A stretch of 64,000 bases of DNA from Streptomyces viridiviolaceus (GCF_014650995.1 NZ_BMWA01000012.1:24178-88177), one strand, 5' to 3'. Positions 50,927 through 59,906 are shown, counted from the stretch's first letter. Made by a program: numbers and translations. The notes: a model not told the origin generated them from the letters alone.

Positions 50927-51384
50927 GATCCGACTCTGCCCCCGTTTCTCTCGGTCCATGGTCCCGGGCCGCCGCCGGTTCCTTCCCCGGCGCGGAAGAC
51001 CAGTGTTCTTGTGCCCCAAAAACGCAGGATGGTGGCGAGCGCCATGCCGATTCCGGCGCCGGAGACGGTGTCCGCGCGCTGCGAGGTGAAGCCGAGGCCG
51101 TAGTGGCTGACGGCCAGGCACAGCAGCTGTACGGCGGCGCCGGCGACGTTCACCGCGAAGAACACGGCGTAGGCGCGCAGGCCGCCGGGCCGGGTGTGCC
51201 GGTAGGTGCCGAGCGCGTTGCCCGCGTACGCCACGGTGCAGCCCGCGACGAAGGAGAGCGCCTTGGCGGTGAGCGGGTCGAGTCCGGCCGGGCCGCGCAG
51301 GCAGGTGAACAGCGCCAGGTCGGCGGCGTAGGCGAGGAGTCCGGCCGCGGCGAAGCCGAGGAGTTCGCGCCGACGACCTACCAA
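50914..51384 (-). CDS. GtrA-family membrane protein
   Basis: This protein of about 156 residues has four membrane helices (LLGFAAAGLLAYAADLALFT, LSFVAGCTVAYAGNALGTYR, YAVFFAVNVAGAAVQLLCLA, GAGIGMALATILRFWGTRTL) and the GtrA ending FRFWxTRTLVF (here LRFWGTRTLVF). In mycobacteria a GtrA protein (Rv3789) lies beside dprE1/dprE2 and has been linked to arabinan-precursor handling or anchoring. TTG 51384 is the best start; it overlaps the UbiA stop by seven bases with GGTGG upstream. Start confidence is moderate, family confidence high. Confidence 0.82.
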   Translation of the reverse strand: MVGRRRELLGFAAAGLLAYAADLALFTCLRGPAGLDPLTAKALSFVAGCTVAYAGNALGTYRHTRPGGLRAYAVFFAVNVAGAAVQLLCLAVSHYGLGFTSQRADTVSGAGIGMALATILRFWGTRTLVFRAGEGTGGGPGPWTERNGGRVGSWTG

Positions 51385-52325
51385 TTGGCCACCGCCAGGC
51401 CGTACATCGACACCCACACCACGCCGATCAGCGCCAGCGCCCGGTCGCGCAGGACGACGTCCTCGGGCTCCCCCGCCGTGCCGCGGTCGGCGAAGACGGC
51501 GTACCTCAGGACCGCGAGGATGAAGGCGACCATGGACAGCTGCCGCCACGGCAGCACGCTGGTGTGCGGGACGCCGCCCTCCTCCATGGCCCACAGGCAG
51601 TAGGCGAGGACGGCGACGCCGGCCGCGAGCTGCCAGACGAAGCGGAGGTAGCCGGTGGTGTACTCGGTGAGCAACGCGCGCGTCGCGCCCGCCTTCCCGG
51701 CCATCTGGACGGCTTCGGAGTAGCGCTTGGCCGACACCATGAACAGCGCGCCGAAACCGGTCGTGATCAGGAACCAGCGGGACAGCGGGATGCCGAGCGC
51801 GAGCCCGCCGATCATCGCCCGCATCAGGAAGCCGGTGGTGACGACGGCGAGGTCGACGACCAGGACGTGCTTGAGGCTGACGCAGTACGCCAGTTGCATG
51901 CCGAGGTAGGCGGTCAGCACGACGGCGACGGCGGGCGGGCACAGCCAGGCCGCGACGACGGGCGCGAGCACGCCCAGGGTGCCCCCGACGGCGTAGGCGA
52001 CCGGTACCGGGACCTGTCCGGCGGCGATCGGCCGGTGCCGTTTGACCGGGTGGGCGCGGTCGGCCTCGGCGTCACGGGCGTCGTTGACGAGGTAGACCGC
52101 GGCGGCGCAGGTGGTGAACAGGACGAAGACGAGGGCGAGCCGGGCCAGGGAGTGACCGGAGAACAGCTCGCCGGCGGCGGCCGGGGCGGCGACGACCAGG
52201 ACGTTCTTGATCCATTGCCGGGGACGTGCGGTCCTGAGCAGACCGCGCGGGAGGCCACCCTTGCGGGGCGGCGCGGATGGCTGTTCCTCGGGGGCACGCT
52301 GCCGCAGGACGGCCGTGTCGGTCAC
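51378..52325 (-). CDS. ubiA: Decaprenyl-phosphate phosphoribosyltransferase (UbiA family)
   Basis: This 315-residue polytopic membrane enzyme belongs to the UbiA prenyltransferase superfamily. The Asp-rich motif YLVNDARDAEADRAHPVKRH matches NDxxDxxxD, and the ending LRYAVFADRGTAGEPEDVVL is typical of the phosphoribosyl branch (Rv3806c type). That branch joins PRPP to polyprenyl phosphate, giving the first lipid intermediate of decaprenylphosphoryl-arabinose. The GTG at 52325 overlaps the PAP2 stop by four bases. The adjacent phosphatase, GtrA and DprE1/DprE2 genes support this assignment. Confidence 0.9.
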   Translation of the reverse strand: MTDTAVLRQRAPEEQPSAPPRKGGLPRGLLRTARPRQWIKNVLVVAAPAAAGELFSGHSLARLALVFVLFTTCAAAVYLVNDARDAEADRAHPVKRHRPIAAGQVPVPVAYAVGGTLGVLAPVVAAWLCPPAVAVVLTAYLGMQLAYCVSLKHVLVVDLAVVTTGFLMRAMIGGLALGIPLSRWFLITTGFGALFMVSAKRYSEAVQMAGKAGATRALLTEYTTGYLRFVWQLAAGVAVLAYCLWAMEEGGVPHTSVLPWRQLSMVAFILAVLRYAVFADRGTAGEPEDVVLRDRALALIGVVWVSMYGLAVANW

Positions 52326-52828
52326 GGGGTGCCTCCTGTCATCCAGCGGGCGCCGAGCCGGGCGGTGAGCACGCCCAGGGCCGCGCCCGCGGCCACGTCC
52401 GAGGGGTAGTGGACGCCGACGACCAGCCGCGACACGCACACCGCCGCGGCGAGCGGCCAGGCCGCGTGCGCTCCGAGCGCGCCGAAGGCGACGGCGGCCG
52501 CCGCGGCGGAGGTGGCGTGCGAGCTGGGGAAGGAGTGCCGGCCCGCCGTACGCACCAGGGGCTCGACGTGCGCGGGGCGCGGGCGGCGCACGATCCGCTT
52601 CAGCCCCATGCTGGCGAGGTGTGCGCCCGCGGTGAGTGCGGTGCCGCGCAGCCAGGCGTCGCGCCGCGCCCGATCCACGGCGGCTCCGGCGAGGCCGGCC
52701 GCGAGCCACAGCGCGCCGTGCTCCCCCGCCCAGGACAGGGCGCGGGCGGCGCCGGCCACGCGCGGGTCACCGCCGCACGCTCTGAGCACCGAGACGATCC
52801 GGTGGTCCATGTCGTCGAGGTCGTCCAT
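52322..52828 (-). CDS. PAP2-family phosphatase (decaprenylphosphoryl-phosphoribose phosphatase-like)
   Basis: This 168-residue membrane phosphatase has the three PAP2 motifs intact: KRIVRRPRP, PSSHAT (the PSGH position) and SRLVVGVHYPSDVAAG. In mycobacteria the equivalent protein (Rv3807c) is proposed to remove the 5-phosphate from decaprenylphosphoryl-phosphoribose after UbiA. Overlap with the ubiA start by four bases indicates coupled expression. The N-terminus (MDDLDDMDHRIVSVLRACGG) is cytoplasmic and acidic. It is divergent from dprE1, with 133 bp between. Confidence 0.88.
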   Translation of the reverse strand: MDDLDDMDHRIVSVLRACGGDPRVAGAARALSWAGEHGALWLAAGLAGAAVDRARRDAWLRGTALTAGAHLASMGLKRIVRRPRPAHVEPLVRTAGRHSFPSSHATSAAAAAVAFGALGAHAAWPLAAAVCVSRLVVGVHYPSDVAAGAALGVLTARLGARWMTGGTP

Positions 52829-52961
52829 GTGGACTCACTGTTCACGCCGACGGCATCCGAAGTCCGGCAATATCGAGCGACATACCATTAATCACCCGTT
52901 TCGGGGAGAGGCATGAGGTTTCACAACCGACCAGTCACATAGGGGCGATACGGTCACCGGC

Positions 52962-54317
52962 ATGTCTGCCGACACCGTTCCCGTCACCGGCTGGGGCCGT
53001 ACGGCGCCCACCACCGCCCGGCTGATCCGCCCACGGACGTACGAGGAGGCCGTGGCCGCGGTCCGGGACTGCGGAGCCCGCGGCGGCATCCCCCGGGGCC
53101 TGGGACGGGCGTACGGGGACGCGGCGCAGAACGCGGGCGGCGCCGTGCTCGACATGACCGGCCTGGACCGCATCCACGCCATCGACGCCGACGGCGGCAC
53201 CGTGCGGTGCGACGCGGGCGTCTCCCTGCACCGGCTGATGGAGGTGCTGCTGCCGCTCGGCTGGTTCGTTCCGGTGACGCCCGGCACCCGCTACGTGACG
53301 GTCGGCGGGGCGATCGGCGCGGACATCCACGGCAAGAACCACCACGTGTCCGGGTCCTTCGCCCGCCACGTCCTGTCCCTGGAACTGCTCACCGCCGACG
53401 GCGGGATCCGCACCGTCGCCCACGGCACGCCCCTGTTCGACGCCACCGCCGGCGGCATGGGCCTGACCGGTGTGATCCTCACCGCGACCGTGCGGCTCCA
53501 GCCGGTCGAGACCTCGCTGATGACGGTCGACACCGAACGCGCCGGTGATCTCGACGACCTGATGGCCCGTCTGACGGCCGGCGACCACCGCTACCGCTAC
53601 TCGGTGGCCTGGATCGACCTGCTCGCCCGCGGCGCCGCGACCGGCCGCGCGGTCGTCACCCGCGGCGACCACGCGCCCCTGGACGCGCTGCCCGCCGGCA
53701 CGCGCGCCCGGAGGGAGCCGCTGGCCTTCCGCACCTCCCGCCTGCCGCCCGCCCCCTCCTTCGTGCCCGGTGGCCTGCTCAACCGGACGACGGTGGGGAT
53801 CTTCAACGAGCTCTGGTACCGGAAGGCACCACGCGCGCGTACCGGTCAGCTGCAGCGGATCTCCACCTTCTTCCACCCCCTGGACGGCGTGCCCCACTGG
53901 AACCGCGTCTACGGCCGCGGCGGCTTCGTGCAGTACCAGTTCGTCGTCGGCCACGGCCAGGAGGACGCACTGCGCCGGATCGTGCGCCGCATCTCCGCCC
54001 GCCGCTGCCCGTCCTTCCTGGCCGTCCTCAAACGCTTCGGGGACGCCGACGCGGGCTGGCTCTCCTTCCCCGCACCCGGCTGGACGCTGGCCCTGGACAT
54101 CCCGGCGGACCTGCCCGGCCTCGGTACCTTCCTCGACGAACTGGACGAGGAGGTCGCCTCGGCCGGCGGCCGGGTCTACCTCGCCAAGGACTCCCGGCTG
54201 CGGCCCGAACTGCTCGCCGCGATGTACCCGCGCCTGGCCGACTTCCGCGCGCTGCGCGCGGAACTGGACCCGCGCGGGGTCTTCGTCTCCGACCTGGCCC
54301 GTCGCCTCCACCTCTAG
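52962..54317 (+). CDS. dprE1: Decaprenylphosphoryl-beta-D-ribose 2-oxidase-like FAD enzyme (DprE1)
   Basis: This 451-residue protein oxidises the 2-hydroxyl of a decaprenylphosphoryl pentose, first half of an epimerisation. FAD-domain landmarks are RGLGRAYGDAAQNAGGAVLD and VGGAIGADIHGKNHHVSGSF, highly typical of DprE1. The substrate domain ends AKDSRLRPELLAAMYPRLAD and VFVSDLARRLHL. At the position of mycobacterial Cys387 (GWNICVDF), the residue here is Ala (GWTLALDI), so covalent inhibition by benzothiazinones would not be expected. ATG 52962. dprE2 follows 19 bp later. Confidence 0.93.
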   Translation: MSADTVPVTGWGRTAPTTARLIRPRTYEEAVAAVRDCGARGGIPRGLGRAYGDAAQNAGGAVLDMTGLDRIHAIDADGGTVRCDAGVSLHRLMEVLLPLGWFVPVTPGTRYVTVGGAIGADIHGKNHHVSGSFARHVLSLELLTADGGIRTVAHGTPLFDATAGGMGLTGVILTATVRLQPVETSLMTVDTERAGDLDDLMARLTAGDHRYRYSVAWIDLLARGAATGRAVVTRGDHAPLDALPAGTRARREPLAFRTSRLPPAPSFVPGGLLNRTTVGIFNELWYRKAPRARTGQLQRISTFFHPLDGVPHWNRVYGRGGFVQYQFVVGHGQEDALRRIVRRISARRCPSFLAVLKRFGDADAGWLSFPAPGWTLALDIPADLPGLGTFLDELDEEVASAGGRVYLAKDSRLRPELLAAMYPRLADFRALRAELDPRGVFVSDLARRLHL

Positions 54318-54336
54318 GCAACCTCTAGGAGCTGTC

Positions 54337-55092
54337 GTGAAGGACGCCTTCGGCACCCCCCAGTCCCTCCTCGTCCTCGGCGGTACGTCCGAGATCGCCC
54401 TCGCCACCGCACGCCGTCTGATCGCCCGCCGCACCCGCACCGTCTGGCTGGCCGGCCGTCCCTCCCCCGCCCTGGACGGGGCCGCCGAGCGGCTGCGCGG
54501 CCTGGGCGCCGAGGTGCACACGGTCGACTTCGACGCCCTCGACCCCGATTCCCACGAGTCGGCGCTCGGCAAGGTGTTCGCCGAGGGCGACGTCGACATG
54601 GTGCTGCTCGCCTTCGGCATCCTCGGCGACCAGGCGCACGACGAGCGGGACCCGGCCGGCGCGGTGCGGGTCGCGCAGACCAACTACACCGGCGCGGTCT
54701 CCGCCGGCCTGATCACGGCCCGCTCGCTCCAGGCCCAGGGCCACGGTTCCCTGGTGGTGCTCTCCTCCGTCGCCGGTGAGCGCGCCCGCCGCGCCAACTT
54801 CATCTACGGCTCCAGCAAGGCCGGACTGGACGCCTTCGCCCAGGGCCTGGGCGACGCGCTGCACGGCACGGGCGTGCACGTCATGGTCGTACGCCCAGGG
54901 TTCGTCCGGTCCCGGATGACCGCCGACCTGGAGGAGGCACCCTTCGCGACGACCCCGGAGGCCGTCGCGAGCGCCATCGAGCTGGGGCTGCGGCGGCGCT
55001 CGGAGACGGTGTGGGTGCCCGGTGCGCTGCGCGTGGTGATGTCGGCGCTGCGGCACCTGCCGAGGGCGGTGTTCCGGCGGCTGCCGGTGTAG
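54337..55092 (+). CDS. dprE2: Decaprenylphospho-2-keto-pentose reductase (SDR family, DprE2)
   Basis: This 251-residue short-chain dehydrogenase reduces the 2-keto intermediate made by DprE1, yielding decaprenylphosphoryl-arabinose. The cofactor site is LLVLGGTSEIALATARRLIA. The catalytic Ser and Tyr-x3-Lys are in VVLSSVAGERARRANFIYGS then SKAGLDAF. The ending VWVPGALRVVMSALRHLPRA is typical of DprE2. GTG 54337 has AGGAG upstream. It shares an operon with dprE1. Confidence 0.93.
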   Translation: MKDAFGTPQSLLVLGGTSEIALATARRLIARRTRTVWLAGRPSPALDGAAERLRGLGAEVHTVDFDALDPDSHESALGKVFAEGDVDMVLLAFGILGDQAHDERDPAGAVRVAQTNYTGAVSAGLITARSLQAQGHGSLVVLSSVAGERARRANFIYGSSKAGLDAFAQGLGDALHGTGVHVMVVRPGFVRSRMTADLEEAPFATTPEAVASAIELGLRRRSETVWVPGALRVVMSALRHLPRAVFRRLPV

Positions 55093-55122
55093 GGGCCGGC
55101 CGGGACCAGGGGCCGTCCGGCG

Positions 55123-57396
55123 TCAGGCGCGGACGTCGTGGGCGCTCACGCCCCCGTACCCGCGCAGGTACAGCAGGTCGCCGTAGGCCCAGTGCGGCTG
55201 GTGGTCGCCCGGACAGGAGCCGGACGACTCGTCGGACCACACCTCGTGGCCGTCGGCCAGGCGCAGCACGTGCAGCCGACGGCTGTCGTCGAGGAACAGC
55301 AGGCCCCCTTCGGACACCGTGGGGAAGCCGATCCGGTGCTCGGTCTCCGTGCGCCACAGCAGCCGTCCGTCGGCCGCGTCGTGGGCGAACGCCAGCCGGC
55401 CCATGACGGACCACAGCACGCCGTCGGCGATTCCGGCGTGGACGACCAGCGGCTTCTCGCGGCCACCCGGTACGGACGCCGTCCACAGCGACCGGCCCGT
55501 ACGGGCGGCGAACGCCCAGGTGCCCCTGTTCGTCACCACGGCGACCACGGCCCCGTCCGGGCTGCCGGACACCGCGCCGACGGCCCCGCGAGGTCTGCGG
55601 CTGCGCCACAGGACGGTGCCGGTGGCACCGTCACGGCAGGTCAGTCCCCTCAGCGGGCTCCAGATGACGACACGCTCGCCGAGGGAGACGGACGCGTCCG
55701 CGCGCTCCCGCCACCGGGCGCCCGTGTCCGTCGCCAGTCCCAGGGAGACCAGTTGCCGGTAGCCCTGGACGAACAGCCGCTGGGGGGAGACCCAGATGGT
55801 CGTGCCCCATCTGTTGTAGGCCTGGTCGTTGGTCTCGAACGGAGCCGTGACGTGCTCGCCGGTGGCCGGGTCCAGCAGATGGATGTGCTCCCAGGTGGGC
55901 ACCGAGTGGTCGACGGTCTCCGGGGCCATGTCGCGCCGAGCGTGGCGCAGGGCCACCCACCGCTGCGGGGTGTCGGTGACGAGCAGTCGGGCTCCGTCCA
56001 GCAGCGAGGCGGACCGCTCCGGCTTGTCCCACCGCGCCCACAGAGCGCCTCCGTCCGTCGCGCGATGGCCGCTCACCCGGCCGGTGTCGTCGGCGACCAC
56101 GAAGACGTCGCCGGCTGCCACCGGCCCCGCCGCCACGGTCTCGAAACCCGTATCGGCCGTCCAGCGCTCGGCCCCCGTGGCCGCGTCCAGACCGTGCAGG
56201 CGGCCGTCGGCCGCCACGCACACCACGCCGCCGCCGTCCCGTGTGTCCGCGACGGCGGGGCCCCGGATCTCCGGGGGCCCGGCCTCGCGTTCGGCGGCGG
56301 GAGCCGTCCACGCCCACGGCCGGTGGCGCGCCGGCGCTTCGGAGTCCCCCGGCCCGGCGGTCGGCCGCCGCCCGGGCGCGGCGACCGTGACGACGGTCGG
56401 CGCGGGGTCGGACGTGGCGTCACGTGCGGCCTCCGTCATGGCATCCCGCCCGGGGCGTGCCCCCGGGGCGGGCGGCGTGGGACGCAACGGCACCGGTGCC
56501 GACGCCTCCGCCTCGGCACCGGCGAGCAGGTCCCTGACCGCGGGTGCCAGCAGGTCGGCGAAGGGACGCGGCGCACCGGCCCGGCCGACCCGCTCGGCGC
56601 ACAGCGCGGCCAGCTCGGGCAGGGCGGGACGCGCGCCGGGGTCGAGGGCGAGCCCGGCCTGCGCCAGGGCGGCCAAGGGGGCGTCGAGGCCCGACAGGTC
56701 GGGCGGCTCGTGCAGGACGTGGGCGATGTACTCGACCAGCGTTCCGCCGCGGAACGGGCCGCGGCCGCTGCCCGCGTACACCAGGAGGCAGGTCAGCGCG
56801 AAAACGTCCGCCGCCGGGCCGACGTCGCGCATGCCGCGCAACTGCTCGGGGGCGGCGTACCCCGGGGTTCCGGCCGCCTCGTGGGTGACGGTGAGGCGCG
56901 TGGCGTCGGTGAGCGAGGCGATGCCGAAGTCGATGACGCGGGGCCCGTCCTCGGCCAGGAGCACGTTCGACGGCTTGAGGTCGCGGTGCACAAGCCCTAC
57001 GCCGTGCAGCGTGGCGAGCGCCTCGCACAGCCCGGTCCCGAGCCGCCAGACCGCCTCGGGGGCGAGCGGGCCGCCGCGGGCGACGACCGTGCCGAGGTCC
57101 GGACCGGGCACGTACTCGGTGGCGAGCCAGGGAAGCGGCGCACCGGGGTCCGCGTCGACGAGCGGTGCGGTGAAGAACCCCCCGGCCCGGCGCAGCGCCT
57201 CCACTTCGCGGCGGAACCGGGCTCGGAAGCCGTCGTGGTCGGCGATGTGCCGGTGCACCGTCTTCACCGCGACCCTGCGGCCCCCGGCGGTGAGTCCCAG
57301 GTAGACCGTGCCGAAACCGCCGGCGCCGAGCCGGCCCAGCAGCTCGAAGTCCCCCACCGCGGCCGGGTCCTCGGGCGTGAGCCCCGTAACCCCCAC
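55123..57396 (-). CDS. Serine/threonine protein kinase with C-terminal PQQ-like beta-propeller
   Basis: This is a 757-residue protein. The kinase domain (about 15-275) is complete: GRLGAGGFGTVY, Lys45 in VAVKTV, HRDLKPSN with catalytic Asp139, DFGIAS, and APEQLRG. A Pro/Ala-rich linker (about 290-370) joins repeats with the PQQ-propeller pattern (VCVAADGRLHGLDAATGAER followed by W; LHVLRLADGHEVW). No membrane helix is visible between the parts, unlike PknB-type sensors, so it may be cytosolic. GTG 57396. Targets unknown. The ending lies 30 bp from convergent dprE2. Confidence 0.92.
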   Translation of the reverse strand: MGVTGLTPEDPAAVGDFELLGRLGAGGFGTVYLGLTAGGRRVAVKTVHRHIADHDGFRARFRREVEALRRAGGFFTAPLVDADPGAPLPWLATEYVPGPDLGTVVARGGPLAPEAVWRLGTGLCEALATLHGVGLVHRDLKPSNVLLAEDGPRVIDFGIASLTDATRLTVTHEAAGTPGYAAPEQLRGMRDVGPAADVFALTCLLVYAGSGRGPFRGGTLVEYIAHVLHEPPDLSGLDAPLAALAQAGLALDPGARPALPELAALCAERVGRAGAPRPFADLLAPAVRDLLAGAEAEASAPVPLRPTPPAPGARPGRDAMTEAARDATSDPAPTVVTVAAPGRRPTAGPGDSEAPARHRPWAWTAPAAEREAGPPEIRGPAVADTRDGGGVVCVAADGRLHGLDAATGAERWTADTGFETVAAGPVAAGDVFVVADDTGRVSGHRATDGGALWARWDKPERSASLLDGARLLVTDTPQRWVALRHARRDMAPETVDHSVPTWEHIHLLDPATGEHVTAPFETNDQAYNRWGTTIWVSPQRLFVQGYRQLVSLGLATDTGARWRERADASVSLGERVVIWSPLRGLTCRDGATGTVLWRSRRPRGAVGAVSGSPDGAVVAVVTNRGTWAFAARTGRSLWTASVPGGREKPLVVHAGIADGVLWSVMGRLAFAHDAADGRLLWRTETEHRIGFPTVSEGGLLFLDDSRRLHVLRLADGHEVWSDESSGSCPGDHQPHWAYGDLLYLRGYGGVSAHDVRA

Positions 57397-57433
57397 CCCT
57401 CGTCCCCTCCCCGTGCGCCCCGCGTCCCCTCGG

Positions 57434-58015
57434 TCAGTACGCGGTCAGACCGCCCCGTTCCAACGGGGCGCCGGCCTGCGGCGGCACCACCGCACCGCCG
57501 AACGCGTACTCGCGCAGCTTGCGCCAGACCCCGTCGGCGCCCTGCTCGTACAGGGCGAAGCCGGTGCAGATCCACTCGGCCTCGTAGTCGGCGAGCTCCT
57601 CGTACGCGCGGTCCATCGCGGCGTCGTCGATGCCGTGCGCCACCGTGACGTGCGGGTGGTACGGGAACTGCAGTTCGCGTGCCAGCGGCCCTGAGGCGTC
57701 CCGGACCTGCTGCTGCAGCAGGGCGCAGCCTTCGGCGCCCGTGGCCACCTGGACGAACACGACCGGCGACAGCGGCCGGAAGGTCCCGGTCCCGGCGAGC
57801 CGCATCGGGAACGGCCGGCCGGCCGCGGCGACCTCGGTGAGGTGCCCCTCGACGGCCGGCAGGTCGCCACTGTCGACCTCTGTCGGCGGCAGCAGCGTGA
57901 CATGCGTGGGGATGCCGTGAGCCGCGGCGTCGCCGAAGCCCGCGCGCAGCTGCTGGAGCTCGCTGCCGTGAGGCTCCGGGACCGCGATCGACACGCCGAT
58001 CGTTACGGTCCCCAC
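57434..58015 (-). CDS. 2'-5' RNA ligase/cyclic phosphodiesterase-like (2H family) protein
   Basis: This 193-residue protein has the two H-x-T/S motifs of the 2H phosphoesterase superfamily: THVTLLPP and HPHVTVAHG. The bilobal arrangement matches ThpR/CPDase proteins that hydrolyse or ligate 2'-5' or cyclic phosphodiesters in RNA. Actinobacterial relatives are uncharacterised. GTG 58015 has AGGAG upstream; a longer frame to 58051 adds a polar, non-conserved leader. It is followed after 37 bp by the kinase gene on the same strand, so the two may be co-transcribed. Confidence 0.85.
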   Translation of the reverse strand: MGTVTIGVSIAVPEPHGSELQQLRAGFGDAAAHGIPTHVTLLPPTEVDSGDLPAVEGHLTEVAAAGRPFPMRLAGTGTFRPLSPVVFVQVATGAEGCALLQQQVRDASGPLARELQFPYHPHVTVAHGIDDAAMDRAYEELADYEAEWICTGFALYEQGADGVWRKLREYAFGGAVVPPQAGAPLERGGLTAY

Positions 58016-58188
58016 GTCGTCTCCTGTCCTTCTGTCGGTGCCGTCGCCCACGGGCGGACGGAGGGGGCCGCCGATGCGACCACCCGGTTATCGACTGTAC
58101 GGCCACGACCGTGCCGCGGGCAGGCACGAACGGAGTGATGTACAGCGCTCGCCGCGCGGTGGTACGGCACCGTGCCGGAGTGGTGCGG

Positions 58189-59202
58189 TCAGTGCTTGGC
58201 GGGCAGGAAGCCCACCATCTCGTAGGTCCGGGAGAGGGTCTCCGCGGCGACGGCGCGCGCCTTCTCCGCGCCCTTGGCCAGGATCGAGTCGAGCGTCTCC
58301 GGGTCGTCCAGGTACTGCTGGGTGCGCTCCCGGAACGGCGAGACGAACTCGACCATGACCTCGGCGAGGTCCGTCTTGAGCGCGCCGTAGCCCTTGCCGG
58401 CGTACTTCTCCTCCAGTTCCGCGATGCCCGCCCCGGTGAGGGTCGAGTAGATCGAGAGGAGATTGCTGACGCCCGGCTTGTTCTCCGGGTCGAAGCGGAT
58501 CACGGTGTCCGTGTCGGTGACCGCGCTCTTGACCTTCTTGGCGGTGGTCTTCGGCTCGTCCAGGAGGTTGATCAGGCCCTTCGGCGTGGACGCCGACTTG
58601 CTCATCTTGATCGACGGGTCCTGGAGGTCGTAGATCTTCGCGGTCTCCTTCAGGATGTACGGCGAGGGGACGGTGAAGGTCTCGCCGAAACGTCCGTTGA
58701 AGCGCTCCGCGAGGTCCCGGGTCAGCTCGATGTGCTGGCGCTGGTCCTCGCCGACGGGGACCTCGTTGGCCTGGTAGAGCAGGATGTCCGCGACCTGGAG
58801 GATCGGGTACGTGAACAGGCCGACGGACGCGCGGTCGGCGCCCTGCTTGGCCGACTTGTCCTTGAACTGGGTCATGCGGGAGGCCTCGCCGAATCCGGTG
58901 AGGCAGTTCATGACCCAGGCGAGCTGGGCGTGCTCGGGGACGTGGCTCTGGACGAAGAGCGTGCAGCGCTCCGGGTCGAGTCCGGCGGCCAGCAGCTGGG
59001 CGGCGGCGAGCCGGGTGTTGGCGCGCAGCTCCTTCGGGTCCTGCGGAACCGTGATCGCGTGCAGGTCGACGACCATGTAGAACGCGTCGTGGGTCTCCTG
59101 CAGGGCCACCCACTGGCGGACGGCACCGAGGTAGTTGCCGAGGTGGAACGAGCCGGCGGTGGGCTGGATACCAGAGAGCACGCGGGGTCGATCAGAGGCC
59201 AT
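58189..59202 (-). CDS. trpS: Tryptophanyl-tRNA synthetase
   Basis: This 337-residue class I aminoacyl-tRNA synthetase charges tRNA-Trp. The HIGH-type motif is GSFHLGNYLGAVRQW, and the KMSKS loop appears as IKMSKSASTPKG. The tryptophan pocket region (FYMVVDLHAITVPQDPKEL) and GEDQRQHIELTRDLAERFN are conserved. Length is normal for the bacterial enzyme. ATG 59202 (MASDRPRVLSGIQPTAGS) is preferred; ATG 59211 is also in frame. Many Streptomyces have two trpS genes, one sometimes linked to antibiotic resistance; this one looks like the housekeeping form. Confidence 0.96.
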   Translation of the reverse strand: MASDRPRVLSGIQPTAGSFHLGNYLGAVRQWVALQETHDAFYMVVDLHAITVPQDPKELRANTRLAAAQLLAAGLDPERCTLFVQSHVPEHAQLAWVMNCLTGFGEASRMTQFKDKSAKQGADRASVGLFTYPILQVADILLYQANEVPVGEDQRQHIELTRDLAERFNGRFGETFTVPSPYILKETAKIYDLQDPSIKMSKSASTPKGLINLLDEPKTTAKKVKSAVTDTDTVIRFDPENKPGVSNLLSIYSTLTGAGIAELEEKYAGKGYGALKTDLAEVMVEFVSPFRERTQQYLDDPETLDSILAKGAEKARAVAAETLSRTYEMVGFLPAKH

Positions 59203-59291
59203 GCTCACCATTCTCTCAGGTCGCGGCGGCCGCTCCGGAACTGGTCGGAAACAGATGGGAACCGATCGGTCCCCGGCGGTGTAACAAAGGT

Positions 59292-59906
59292 GTGAGGACG
59301 CGGGAGGGGGGCCGCATCGTCGATGAGGCCGCGGTGATCGCACGCGTACGCGCCGGGGAGCCGGAGGCGTATGCGCAGCTGGTGCGGGCCCACACGGCCA
59401 TCGCGCTGCGGGCGGCCACCGCGCTCGGGGCGGGGGCGGACGCGGAGGACGTGGTGCAGCAGGCGTTCGTGAAGGCGTACTGCGCGCTGGGGCGGTTCCG
59501 GGACGGCACGGCGTTCAAGCCGTGGCTGCTGGCGATCGTGGCCAATGAGACGAGGAACACAGTGCGCACGGCCGCGCGCCAGCGCACGCTGGCCGACCGC
59601 GAGGCGGCGTTCGTGGAGGCGGAGCCGCTGATACCGGAGTCGGCGGACCCGGCGGTGGCGACCCTGCGGACCGAGCGCCGCTCGGCACTGCTGGCCGCGT
59701 TGGAACAGCTGAGCGAGGAGCATCGTCTGGTCGTCACCTATCGCTATCTGCTGGAGATGGACGAGTCCGAGACGGCCCAGGCACTGGGCTGGCCCCGGGG
59801 GACGGTGAAGTCCCGGCTCAGTCGTGCGCTGCGGAAGCTGGCCCGGCTGCTGCCGGACTTCCGGCCCGGGGACGAGCTCGGGGAGGGGGGTGAGGGGCGT
59901 GCGTGA
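59292..59906 (+). CDS. ECF/SigE-type RNA polymerase sigma factor
   Basis: This 204-residue protein has region 2 (YAQLVRAHTAIALRAATALG, then DAEDVVQQAFVKAYCALGRF and FKPWLLAIVANETRNTVRTA) and region 4 (LEQLSEEHRLVVTYRYLLEM, then SETAQALGWPRGTVKSRLSR). GTG 59292 has AAAGG upstream. The stop overlaps the next gene, a membrane protein with one helix, by eight bases, so that is its likely anti-sigma factor. This is the third ECF/membrane-protein pair in the window but it is not a close paralog of the tandem pairs. Confidence 0.92.
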   Translation: MRTREGGRIVDEAAVIARVRAGEPEAYAQLVRAHTAIALRAATALGAGADAEDVVQQAFVKAYCALGRFRDGTAFKPWLLAIVANETRNTVRTAARQRTLADREAAFVEAEPLIPESADPAVATLRTERRSALLAALEQLSEEHRLVVTYRYLLEMDESETAQALGWPRGTVKSRLSRALRKLARLLPDFRPGDELGEGGEGRA

